A stretch of 64,000 nt of DNA from Cladophialophora immunda (Eukaryota > Ascomycota > Eurotiomycetes > Chaetothyriales > Herpotrichiellaceae), in the NCBI RefSeq assembly GCF_000835495.1, contig NW_015622546.1, positions 870,883-934,882 on the forward strand, given 5' to 3'. Below, one piece after another: positions 10,046 to 20,289 of this stretch. Made by a program: the position numbers and the translations under genes. How positions within the stretch are numbered: position 1 is the stretch's first letter; each line of letters begins with the position of its first letter. The notes under the pieces are model-generated. The model had not been told where the DNA came from. It made no database searches and worked only from the letters and a program-made list of their open reading frames with translations.

Positions 10046-12007
10046 TCAAACAAGGCTGAGCTGCACGTACGCAGATTTGTGTGCATAGCCTGAGTCCGGA
10101 GACGCGGCGTCTTTGCCTGTATGTTCAGTCCAAGTAATCAGCATTTTCCATCCTCCATTGGCCACGTCGTCTGCGCCGAAGTATCCTGCATGCACGCCGC
10201 CAGCGTAGATATAGCCCTGGGCAGGAGCATCGACTTTGGCTAGGACTTGCTCGTCAGACCACTTGGCCTTGACGATATTCTCAACGTCGAAGTCCTTATC
10301 GTCCGCGTTCAAATCGAGGTCCAAATATCGGTAATAGAAGGTATCGTCAGCCAGAGTGTTGAGGTAAACCATGACGAAACTTCGCAAGGCGGGGACATAG
10401 ATGACATCGAGATCTTGGACCAAGACATCGAGCATAACAGCGTTTGAGTTCGACGAGGGTAGATCTTTGGACCAGGAACTGCCGTTCCAGTAGTCATAGC
10501 TTGACAAGTCGGTGTATCCAGTTGGATTTGTCCTCGCGACTAGGACACCATTGTCGCCTTTTCCAAAGAGATAGATGTGGCCGTCATTGCCGCTTGTCCC
10601 AGAGGAACCCCAAGAACGGATGCCACCCAAAGTCCCGAACGCGACCTGGTGTTGATTGTAGAGCTGTCGAACAATACGGTCGGCGGATGGACCATATGTT
10701 GGATCCACAGAGACGACAAGAATGGAGTTGCCAACATTGTTGAAGACTGCTGCCTGTGTTTTCATATCCACAACATCATACACCAGTGCCGGATAAAGCA
10801 AAGCATGACTTGCGTTGAGCGGTATCAGGGAAGATTCAGGCCAGACCGCATAGCGATAACCATTCCCTGACAGATCAATGTTGAATGATTCTTCTCCGGT
10901 CGTCATCGGAGCAAACCCTCGCATTCTGCCAACGTCGTCCTGCCACTCGCCAACGTTGTCCACAAGATCAAGTGACTGGCCATACAAAGCTTTCATTCCG
11001 TCGTCTGTGGCTACGGAGCTGGACACAAAGCCCACCATCTGGCTGGTGCCTGAGGTCTGATCGATCTGGAAACTGGCGGTGTCACAGAAGATAAAAAGGT
11101 GAGTCCCATTGATAACGCCTCCTTTTCCACCATCACGAGACATATGGGGTACAACCTTCATGTTGGCCAACGTTGCATCGACCTGCAACTGGCTTGAGGT
11201 CCATGAACCCGTATCGTCAGCTATTGGGTATTGTGTGATGAGGTCGGTGTTAATTCCAGGGACCAAGAGGCTGCTCGCGAGCTTCTGTGGGCTGGCGGGC
11301 ACATGGCTCACGTATTGAGTTGTAGGCTTGTTTGTGGAGCTACCGAGCATTTTGAAGTCTCCTACACGAAGCGAGGGCGTGGAGCCGTCGAGGTTGGAAC
11401 GAGGAGTCAGAAAAGCAGGGGACGCTGTTGGCGAAGAGCAACCAGAAGCCGAAGGAATGACTGTCGCACCCACGATGTGGATTGTTGCTGAGCTCGGATT
11501 GTCCAAGGAGGACTTCAAGTAGCAGTCGTCTGCGTCATTGATGCGGTCCGGTGCAAAGACAAACCCGGCGCAGTGGATGTCGGTCAGATTCTTCATATTG
11601 TAGGCCTCGCACTGTGCCAAACACGCGTCGAAGGAACCAGCCAGAACGAAGGGGTAGATGTTTTGAGCAGGGAAGTCCACATCGCAGATCAGCGTGTACT
11701 TGGTGCCGTCGGGAACGACGTCGAGAAAGGTTGACCCATTTACAGCGTTACAAGGTAGGCTTCCGGGGAGAGGAGTGGCAACAGTGCAATGGGCGCCAGA
11801 ACAAGGAGTGGCTGAATTTGCGTAGACAGAGCTGATTCTCGCCTTGGCTGGGATAGGATACTTGGTTGTCTGAGCTGGCCCATCTCGACCTGCGAGACCT
11901 AGGTGGGAATCATTGAAGCCATGAGGATGAGTTGCAGCGGGTTGTAGGGAGGAGAGAAAGAGAAAGATCAGCAGCATCAAGCTGGAGAAGGATAAGAAGG
12001 AACACAT
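10046..12007 (-). CDS. Secreted protein with PAN/Apple-like N-terminal domain and beta-propeller-like C-terminal domain
   Basis: A single-exon protein of 653 residues. The first 26 residues form a clear secretory signal (basic/polar start, then LLIFLFLSSLQPAATH). Residues 70-190 contain a cysteine pattern and the motif FDACLAQCEAYN with CAGFVF, typical of PAN/Apple modules that bind carbohydrate or protein. The remaining 400 residues resemble the DUF4185/DUF5005-like extracellular propeller family, with repeated blocks such as GTHLFIFCDTA, GNSILVVSVD, GHIYLFGKGD and WKMLITWTEHTG. Many N-x-S/T sites fit an extracellular location. The catalytic function is unknown; carbohydrate binding or hydrolysis is plausible, but no active-site residues can be assigned. 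The ATG at 12007 directly precedes the signal peptide. Confidence 0.8.
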   Translation of the reverse strand: MCSFLSFSSLMLLIFLFLSSLQPAATHPHGFNDSHLGLAGRDGPAQTTKYPIPAKARISSVYANSATPCSGAHCTVATPLPGSLPCNAVNGSTFLDVVPDGTKYTLICDVDFPAQNIYPFVLAGSFDACLAQCEAYNMKNLTDIHCAGFVFAPDRINDADDCYLKSSLDNPSSATIHIVGATVIPSASGCSSPTASPAFLTPRSNLDGSTPSLRVGDFKMLGSSTNKPTTQYVSHVPASPQKLASSLLVPGINTDLITQYPIADDTGSWTSSQLQVDATLANMKVVPHMSRDGGKGGVINGTHLFIFCDTASFQIDQTSGTSQMVGFVSSSVATDDGMKALYGQSLDLVDNVGEWQDDVGRMRGFAPMTTGEESFNIDLSGNGYRYAVWPESSLIPLNASHALLYPALVYDVVDMKTQAAVFNNVGNSILVVSVDPTYGPSADRIVRQLYNQHQVAFGTLGGIRSWGSSGTSGNDGHIYLFGKGDNGVLVARTNPTGYTDLSSYDYWNGSSWSKDLPSSNSNAVMLDVLVQDLDVIYVPALRSFVMVYLNTLADDTFYYRYLDLDLNADDKDFDVENIVKAKWSDEQVLAKVDAPAQGYIYAGGVHAGYFGADDVANGGWKMLITWTEHTGKDAASPDSGYAHKSAYVQLSLV

Positions 12008-12795
12008 GGTGCGATCTACGTTCTTTTGGTCAGCTGAAAGCTCTCATCACGACGACGCTCTCGACACTCACCTCTCGCCAACGAGTGGTACGCGATGACC
12101 GAACCAGCCGGTTCAAATTTGACGATAGAGAGTGACTGCGTTGATTAAAAGGGTTCTTTGCTGGGTTCTGGTAAATAGATGTTGTCCGATAATGAATGTG
12201 GTGTTTGGGGTGAGATGAGAGGAAGGTGGGAAGCGGAGGCCGAGCACGTCTTCAGGTTGTCAACAAAGGGTAAACAAGGTCTGGCAGAATTCGTCCGGCT
12301 GGTTCTAAACTACGCAAGAAGAATGAGGCAAAGCGTTCCAGGTGAATCCAGGTACGTGAATACAGATTGCCGTTTCGACAAGAGATGGGGGGATGGGCTC
12401 ATCCTTATGGCCTCCATGCAGCGTCTTCTACCTCCATATTATCGTGTGAATGTGTCTATTCCGATCGGACTAGACGCATTCTCCATCCAGGCTTATGTTT
12501 GCATGCTTCGCTCCATATGACCCTCCGTCCGCTGCCGAGGATGGACAGAGACAGATCCATGGTTGCACACGCCGCCTAGTCCATGGAAATAGAAGTCGTT
12601 TCAACTGTCACTGGACTTGCCACCGCCTCACAAGCGTTCCAGAAATGGTCTCTGGTGTTCCAGCCTTGCTGCCCTCTGCTTACCTCCATCACCGGCCGCT
12701 CCGCAACAGGTCCCTGGATAAGCCCAATGCTTGTGTAGCACTGCTCAATGGCGTCTCGATAACCGGTCTGAGGCTTATGGTTCCTGGAGTCGTCA
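12008..12795. other. Intergenic, no gene seen
   Basis: Promoter side of the secreted-protein gene and 3' flank of the RRT8/EI24-like gene. No supported coding frame. Confidence 0.45.
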
Positions 12796-13674
12796 TCACT
12801 CTGCCTTGCCAGCCAGGTCACGGACCTTTGGCGCTGTTGTGGCATTCTTCTCAATGTCTGCAGCCCACAGGGCTGCTCCCACAGTATTTGTGAAAGCGAA
12901 AACAAGATTTGCAAATGGTATCATCTCTAGCAGAAAGGCCGCCACTCCAAACGCGGTATATCCTCCGCGATGTTCCGCAACATGCAGCTCCCGCTGCCTC
13001 TTGTTCCATTCCTTGAGCTGAAAGTACCTGGTATGGGCGGCTGGACCTGCTCGTTTGCCTTGGAGGGCGATAAAAATAACTGTGCCGACCACGGGAATGA
13101 AGTTGAGTGGCAGGTAGATGAGATAGCGGATGATGGCGTTGGGGGTGAATTTTGCGAATGGCCGCTTCAGCAGCTTTCCCAGTCTGGCAATGTTATCTCC
13201 TCCAGCTTTTATTTGCCTGCCCTCCTCAACCAGATTGGTGCAATCTCGGGAAAGAAGGGTACCGTCAAAGGTATCGACCAATGCCTCTTCAATCAAAAAA
13301 GTTCTTGAGAGGAGATTGATGAGAGTTGAGCTCTCGCTGAGGGTAAGCAGGGCGGCTAAGATGGCTGCGACAGGCCCAGAAGTGAAGGCCATGACGGCTG
13401 CTTGAGGCACGTACGCCACGAGGAACATGAACGTGGTCACTCCAACGCTCAGCGTGATCGTCGGACCCAATTTGGAGGTCAATGGCTTCCACAGGTCTTT
13501 ATGGGAGACGAAGTAGAAAATACCCTGTCCAAAGTCAGAAAGGAGACCTTGCCCTTGCTGGAAGAGCCTTGCCTTGAAGGGATAGAGGTAGGCCCGCGAC
13601 TTCACAGCCTCGTGAGCTATCTTGCGAACGTGCTCGGCCTCTTCGGCGGCCACTTGCTTCACTCGTTCAGCCAT
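12796..13674 (-). CDS. RRT8/LDS-type (EI24-like) multi-pass membrane protein
   Basis: A single-exon protein of 292 residues. It opens with an amphipathic, charged N-terminal helix (MAERVKQVAAEEAEHVRK). Hydrophobic segments follow around ITLSVGVTTFMFLVAYV, AVMAFTSGPVAAILAALL, YLIYLPLNFIPVVGTVIFI and FLLEMIPFANLVFAF. The central motif with LNFIPVVGT and the terminal IPFANLVFAFTNTVGAALWA are typical of the fungal family related to yeast Rrt8/Lds1/Lds2, proteins associated with lipid droplets and outer spore-wall formation, within the broader EI24-like group. The ATG at 13674 was chosen because the upstream extension of eight residues would need a GTG start. It probably acts in ER or lipid-droplet membranes; this is by family, not shown here. 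Confidence 0.8.
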   Translation of the reverse strand: MAERVKQVAAEEAEHVRKIAHEAVKSRAYLYPFKARLFQQGQGLLSDFGQGIFYFVSHKDLWKPLTSKLGPTITLSVGVTTFMFLVAYVPQAAVMAFTSGPVAAILAALLTLSESSTLINLLSRTFLIEEALVDTFDGTLLSRDCTNLVEEGRQIKAGGDNIARLGKLLKRPFAKFTPNAIIRYLIYLPLNFIPVVGTVIFIALQGKRAGPAAHTRYFQLKEWNKRQRELHVAEHRGGYTAFGVAAFLLEMIPFANLVFAFTNTVGAALWAADIEKNATTAPKVRDLAGKAE

Positions 13675-14865
13675 CTTAACCCGGAGATCAAGCTGCACAA
13701 ATGATGATGGGACGTAGACGCAGATCTTCGAATCGCTGCAGACGACGGCAAGCTGGCGCAGAAGAAGCTCCTCTCTACCAGAAGCCCCGACGCCGTGATG
13801 TCATCGTGACACAGATTCAAAGCCAGTCGCTTTCTCCACTTTCGCGTTCCGACGCGGGGACTCAACTTCCTCCCGGGAGAGTTGAGATGGTGCAGTCTGG
13901 CAGTATGCACTCAATCCGAACTTCTACAAGTCCTCCGACCCCCTGAGTGTTGTTTGCTTACTGTGGAGAACAAGTATCTGAAGTTCCGGAATTCCATAGC
14001 GCACGCCAACCTAGAGGGACTACATTGGCAACCACTACTCGAAAGAGATGGCCTATATCAGTGGGGGAAGTCGGCGCAAAGTTACGAGGAACAGGGCTTT
14101 GGAAACTCATTTGGGAAACGGACATTTGGAGTCAAATGTGATGATCACAGATCCTTTCTCAGCGGATGATACCAATAGTCTGGTTCCTTGCAAATGTGGA
14201 TCCTACAGGAAACAGGAAAGACAACCACAGAAGACCTTGTCAATGCTGCCATCGCTGAAACGAGAACTCCGGCGAACGGAGACTGCGGAGTACATGTCCG
14301 GCTGATGATTAGACAAGAACGTAAGCTAGACTCATGAGAGGTCGAACAGAATGAAACCCCAATGTATCTCAACTGTGTGTGAGGCCGAGACTAGAGATAT
14401 CGACAGGACACAGAGCGTAGAGACGAATTCCCACGACTCGAGCATGAAAAAAAGAGGGATTTTGAAAGGATGCCATAGCTTGTAACGATACTTGATGCTT
14501 GATTGCACGAGGATTAGGTCTTTTTGTGAGTTTCGTTCAAAGTCTTGTACAAACGCAATCGCAGATCAACATTTCGCTCTTCGCTACCAGACGCCGCAGG
14601 ATCTGATGCTGTTCCAATCAGCAACCCAATTCGCATGCCCACGTTCCTTTATTCCTTTGCACAAAGCGAGCACGACAACTTTGAGCAGGTCTGGCACTCG
14701 CCTGTCCTCTTCTGCTCACCACCTTTTCAATCCCGGGTCCATGCTCACCCTCAGCCAGGGTGACTAACCAAACTTATCCTCAGAACCAAGCACACCGTTA
14801 TTTCTCAAGTGATTGATCCTAGGATCCCCTCCGGCACACACTCTTAACTCTCTTGACCAGTCCAA
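13675..14865. other. Intergenic, no gene seen
   Basis: About 1.2 kb between the RRT8-like and Rab5-like genes. Open frames on the plus strand are short and motif-free; part is probably the Rab gene's 3' untranslated region. Confidence 0.45.
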
Positions 14866-16013
14866 TCAACAAGCGCAATTGTCCTTCTGCTGCTTTCCCC
14901 TGTCTGCCAAATTCACCCTCGCTTCCTCCGCTCGTTGGGCCGCGCCCGACAATGCTGCCTGTGTTCCTCCACCAGCAGCTCCTCGAGCGCCCTTCAACGA
15001 TGTCTCGGGGATGGCATTCGCAATCGCAGAAAAGACCTCCGCTACGTTCGTTCCTGTCTTTGCCGATGTCTCGAAGAATAGCAGACTTTCCTCCTCGGCG
15101 TATGATTTGGCTTCTCGTGTAGAAATTTTCCTCGCATCTCCGCTTTCTGTAGGCTCAGATTCGGCCTGTTCGGCGTTATTCGTCTCGCCCTCATCCTCAC
15201 CTGCCGTGGAGGACGACTCTTGAGATTCATCGGCACCCTCGCCGGATGATTCAGCGCACAAGTCTAGTTTGTTGCCGACCAGGGCGATAACAATCCCTGG
15301 CGAAGCTTGTCTCTGCAGCTCCGCAACCCAGTGCTTGGCCTTCACGAGGGATGTTGGTTTCGTCAGGTCATACACAACGAGCGCGGCTTGGGCATTGCGG
15401 TAGTACATGGGGGCGAGGGAGGCGAAGCGTTCTTGGCCTGCGGTGTCCCATATTTCGAACTTGATGATCCGATTGGGAAGGGAGATCTTTTGGGTAAGGA
15501 ACGCGGCTAGAAAACGTCAGCTTGATGCTCTCAAAAGAGGTCGTATTGGGTAAGGGAGAGAGGGAAGCGGTTCCGAAGTAAAAAGAAAATGGCCCGCAGT
15601 TGCGCGGAAACTGCGACACTGACAAGGACCTAGACATACCGCCAATGGTGGGTTCCTTGTTCTCTTGGAAATCATTGTTGACGAAGCGCAGGACTAGAGA
15701 TGACTATTCAGGCTGTCAGCGACGATCCCCATTCTTGTAACCTCTCCATAGAACTCTCATGATCTCCTCCCTCCGCTCTGTTTGAAGGCATCTCTTTTCA
15801 ATTGACGTGGGGATAAGGTATCGTGATCTCAACTGTACGACCACAGCCGTAGCGTCCAGAGCTGTCTTCGATGTGACATGGCAGGGAACTATCGAAAGCC
15901 AGGGAAGTGACGAGAATGGGTCATGCGCAACCCACCTTTCCAACGGCGGCCTCTCCTAACAGCACAAGCTTGACGCTGCTCGAGGGCTTGGGAGCTGAAG
16001 ATGAGTCGGCCAT
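14866..16013 (-). CDS. vps21: Rab5/Vps21-type small GTPase
   Basis: A three-exon gene encoding 260 residues (exons 16013-15936, 15703-15640, 15506-14866; introns of 232 and 133 bp, both in frame). It is an endosomal Rab GTPase controlling early-endosome fusion and transport to the vacuole. G1 is GEAAVGKSS (20-28), the effector loop is ENKEPTIG, G3 is WDTAGQERF (67-75), G4 is GNKLD, G5 is ETSAKTG, and a C-terminal CAC serves for double prenylation. The effector and interswitch sequences are Rab5-specific ([17 protein letters not shown]). An acidic, serine-rich insert of about 45 residues sits between G4 and the following RKIS helix, making it longer than animal Rab5; similar inserts occur in filamentous-fungal orthologues from what I know. 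The CAC tail confirms the 3' end. Confidence 0.95.
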
Positions 16014-17362
16014 GCTAATTCTTCCGAGCTCTTTCAATTGCAGATTGGGCCTGGAGACGTCGAAATTCTTTCCCAGGAATTGGGCGTGCAGTCAGCAGAC
16101 TGTCGGTAGGGGAAGCTCAAGTTTGGTATTGAGATGGGCGGTGGAGTGGAGTCGCTCCGGACTTAGAAAAAGCCCCAGGTATCCTCGAATTTCTCTAGGG
16201 TACAGGGCCGTCGTGAGAGGAGGAGCGGGAAAGTACTGAGGGAGCAAAAGCTGTCAAGGATGAGGGAGGGTGTGGAATGAGGGTGATGATTAGGAAGTGG
16301 ATTGATCGCAGTATTGTACAGTGACGACGCAGATGATGCCGAGTTCCAGGTGACTGTGACGGTTTCTGAGGGTACGCCCCACCGTAGATCTACGGCACGC
16401 CACCTGCGCACCTGGAGCAATTGCATATTTTGCCTCAAATCGATTTTCTTATCTGCCTGCGCACTAACTTCCCCAAAAGAGCAACCTTGGGGCAACCCCT
16501 GAGGGTCGAAGCCTCGTGCGACAAGCCATCAAATGAATCACAGCCAGCCTATATGGGCAGCAACCCAGGACACCAAGCAAGTTACGAGGAACAGATCTCT
16601 TTCGACCGATGTTGACAACATTATTCAATTCCATTGAATGTCAGAAGAAAAAGGAAGCCGTTCATCGACTATGATCTCTGATTGATGACTCCACAGGGAC
16701 CTTCAACGAAGCCTGTTGTGTCATTTGAACAGGCATCTCATCTTGCTAACCACATCGTGGTATCCAGGCAGACACCTATTGCAATTGGGTATGGCCGATC
16801 CAACAGAAGCATACCCTCTCCCTCCAGACCCATAACGAAACTCCCAAAATAGTGACCTGAGTCATATAATCTATGCCGCAATGCTCCTCATCCTTGGCCA
16901 TCCGCCTCCGTATTCCAGCCTCCGTCTATAGTTCCAACGCCGAGAGAAAAGCACTTTTTTGATACATCAAATATTGGTTGTACAGGAAATGGTCGTGCTG
17001 GTCGAGTCCCCGAAAGACGCAAACAATGTTCCTAGCGCCGTACATGCAGGGGTAAAAACGTGTCGCCGAGAACGCTCAAATCTTTGAGACAGTACTTGTA
17101 CAGGGTAGTCGATTGGTCCAAAAGCACATGGGGGATTAAAAGTGTTCAGAAACAAGTTGCCCGGTCGGAGTTCCGGAAAAGGGGATCGGCGTCGTAATGC
17201 GAGGCTCGAAGCGTGACCAGCCGTCGTGGTGGCGGCTCACGCGTGAAGACCGAGTGTCTGCGTCGACCGGCAAAAGAATTGAATATGTTTTGGCATATGC
17301 TGCCCGAAGCCCCTGGGGCAAAGTTGAGGTGATCTGACGGGGTGTTGTGGGTTCGTCAGGTC
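16014..17362. other. Intergenic, Rab promoter and beyond; no gene seen
   Basis: Contains the upstream region of the Rab5-like gene. The remaining kilobase has no frame with recognisable motifs. Confidence 0.45.
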
Positions 17363-17464
17363 TTATTTTTGAGGAGGCTTAGGTTTGGGCACTCCTGTTG
17401 TGTCGTATCCACCACGGCCCATGTCACAAGGAGTTGAAGATGCTGACGTTGATGAGGAAGTCAT
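17363..17464 (-). CDS. Possible 33-residue peptide gene
   Basis: A minus-strand ORF from ATG 17464 to TAA 17363 encodes 33 residues: a Ser/Thr-rich start (MTSSSTSASSTP), then CDMGRGGYDTTG, then a Pro/Lys-rich tail. A CTATATAA element lies about 92 bp upstream and the ATG context (ACACAATGAC) is good for a fungal start. The 5' leader also contains a GCTAAC...CAG pattern that could be the end of an intron. I do not recognise the family; the Gly/Tyr-rich core and compact promoter are what make it look real. It could equally be a chance ORF or the last exon of something larger. Confidence 0.35.
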   Translation of the reverse strand: MTSSSTSASSTPCDMGRGGYDTTGVPKPKPPQK

Positions 17465-17555
17465 TGTGTCTGTGTGCGCTGCGTGGGCGTTAGCTGAAAT
17501 GTTGGCGGATGGAAGGGTCGAGGGAAAGTTCAGGGGGTAGGCGCCGGACGCAGGC

Positions 17556-17563
17556 TTATATAG
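17556..17563 (-). promoter_or_regulatory. TATA box upstream of the 33-residue ORF
   Basis: CTATATAA on the minus strand, 92 bp before the ATG at 17464. It is one of the few well-formed promoter-like elements in a gene-poor region. Confidence 0.4.
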
Positions 17564-19934
17564 CCAGGCAGCACGGGATTCTTTTTGGCTGACTCACAGA
17601 GTAATATGCGAAGTCCGTAGACTATCTTGCACCTGTCCAGTGAGGTGCCCCCGGGACAAGGATGTGATACAGAATTGGCTCGCTGACTGCTGGCCTGGGG
17701 AAGGTGGCCGTATGTAAACGATCTTTCTGTCAGGGGGCTTTTTTCGGTCGAGCCAAGGGAGGAATGCGAGATGAGGAAAGGAGATGCGCCGAGAATTTGA
17801 GTTTTGTGCGCGCTGTCAAAGAGAAAGTTCCAGCCCAGCGCAAATGTCTTGTTTAGATTGAGCGACAGATCTGAGATCAGGTTCGATCAGACAGGTAGCT
17901 GATTCCACGTCGTCGAGTCTCGGGTAGGAATTGATTGCGGGCAGATAGATTTGGTACACGGCCAGGTTGGTGTCTGATTTAGGGGGTGCGGGCGTTGTGA
18001 TGTGTCGAATGTCAAATCTAGGAGGCAATTCGGTACAGGGCCAGGGCCACGATTTGCGTTGATGACAAGCGAAAGGCAATGCAAGACTATGAACAAGGCA
18101 AAGAACGTCGAGAACAGATGAGAAAGCGAAAGACGTGTAACATTTGTAGCCCGGACAAGGAAATGTGATAGTTATAGCAGAAAGGACGGGACAGGGAGAC
18201 AAGCTGCAGCTACCCCTTATCCACCCCCATCTGGTCGGATGGATACTCAACGGATGCTACGTTAGTTGGAGAACTAAGCACTTCGGATACGCAGGGTTTG
18301 TTTGCAAGAGGCTTTTCTTCTTGGGACCCGGGGAGCCACAAGGCTTCAAGGTGCTCCAAGGGCTCCAGGCTGGATGGACGGGTGGTGGGGCCTACGCCGA
18401 AGCCTAGGGGCCTAGTCTGCCGCGGGAGCCCTTGAGGTGCTTCCCAACCTTGGAAGGGTTCCAGCAGCAGCACCAGGGGAGGGGGGGGGGTGTTTCCATT
18501 TCTCGAGTCGCAAGCTGACCGAGTCTGAGGAGCTGGAGCGGGCCTAGTCTTTCTGTAGGGGGAATTGTCGTTATCTCAGCGAGACCCAAAGTACCAGACA
18601 CCAGGCAGACGGGAGTCGAGGATGCGCCATCCGTAGCTGGGTACGCATTGACACTAAAAGCTCGAGTCAACGAGGAGGCAGGATTCGGGACAAATGATTG
18701 TTGCGATGGCTTGATTGCCTCGACGTTTCCACTGCCATGAATCGCCATTCTAAAACAACGATGCATCGCATGCACTGGCCTGCCCTTGGTCCCCGATCGT
18801 AGTGTACTGCGCACGGTGCAGCCGGCCCAACTCCCAGCACACCAGTTTTGACTTTTTTATTTATTCTTTTTTGTTTTGTTCCCCGTGGACGGGAGCATCT
18901 ACTCGTCATGACGCATCCAGTTGTCTTCCGAAGTGGGGATCCGTAGTTGGCATTGGACGATGGACCAGCAAACAAGGACCTGTTGACAGGAGTGACTGTC
19001 CAGCAAGGGGTGGCCTAGACTTGAGAGAATTGTATCTAGGGAGCAAACTCGTCCGAGAACCCGTACATGCTGCCGTAGCCAAGGAGAGAACTTGAGTGAC
19101 AGGCCAGTGACAGTGACATGGACCTGTTATGGAAGCTGAGCCGCCGACAGCAAAGAGACTTTGACGCGAGGAGGCGAGGAGACGGGGGATCGGAGGATGC
19201 CTGCAACTAAACAATGGCCTAAATTCTAAGGCAAGGGCAAAGCGCGTGGATCAGAAGCAAGCGTGATGGAAGCATGCCAAACAACTAAACGAGGAGGCTA
19301 GAAACAACTGGAGAATGATTGACTGCCCGGATGCGCAATGAGCCCACACCGCTGGGGCTTGGTCGATTGATTTGCCAACACGAGAAGAAATGTGAGCCAG
19401 TGGCAGGGATTGACTCATTGACTTTAGCCAGGCAAGAGCTGGGCCAGTTTGGAGGCAGGTATGACATGACCCTTCAGCTCGATCACATAGGGAGAGATTG
19501 GAAACGGAAAAGCAACCCTCAGCAAAACGAAATCACTCGACAAGTACCCAGTAGGAGCGCAATGGGAAAGGGAAAGCAAAACAAAAAAAAAATTATGGTC
19601 AGGACGCGCAGGGGCAAGGGCCCCTGCTTAATCGATACCTAAGATATCGCGTCGGCCCCGGTGGTGCTAGGGCACCAGGGGAACCGCCAGGGCGCCTTTA
19701 GTGTATCGATGGCTCCCCATGGCTTGCATTGGCGGGTGCCAGTCGCCCGGCACCCTCAGTTCGAGAATCATGCCCACCTGCGCCCTTGGCAACTCCCACT
19801 GGCCCCACGCTGCCGTGCCATAGTGCGCCGGCGTACACCCGGTACCTGCAGAAGCGTCGATCAGAGTTGATGCCTCCTTTCACTTTCACCTCGCCCTCCA
19901 TACCCACCACTGCAATCCACTCACGCGCACACAG

Positions 19935-19960
19935 ACACACACACACACACACACACACAC
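19935..19960. repeat. (AC)13 dinucleotide microsatellite
   Basis: Thirteen uninterrupted AC units, preceded by the imperfect CACGCGCACACAG and followed by a C-rich run. It is probably length-variable between strains. Confidence 0.95.
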
Positions 19961-20275
19961 CCCTCCAACCTTTTCTCCCAATCTGTCCAAATTGTCCCTC
20001 TCCCGAACCTCCTACTGGATCTGGTGTGTTGCTTTCCCTTTCTGATGGGTCATTGGCATCTGACATATTGACGCCCTCTTGTCACGCCCGCAGCCTCCAT
20101 CGAACAACAGAGTTTTCCAGATGTACCAGTAAGATCGCTCCCAGAACAATAGCTTTTCGGAACTGCGATGATACGATTGCATCTCATCGTGGGGACAGTG
20201 CTACAGGTATGTACGGAGTACAGGTGCTCCGCACCCACTGCACTGGCTGATTTGCGTCGAGTCAGCGGCTACAAG

Positions 20276-20289
20276 ACTCCGTACGGAGT
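20276..20289. repeat. Perfect 14-bp palindrome ACTCCGTACGGAGT
   Basis: The 14 bases read the same on both strands. A related copy, TGTACGGAGTACA, lies about 65 bp to the left (20211-20223), so the element is repeated locally. It could be a dimeric protein-binding site or part of a dispersed repeat end. Confidence 0.8.
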
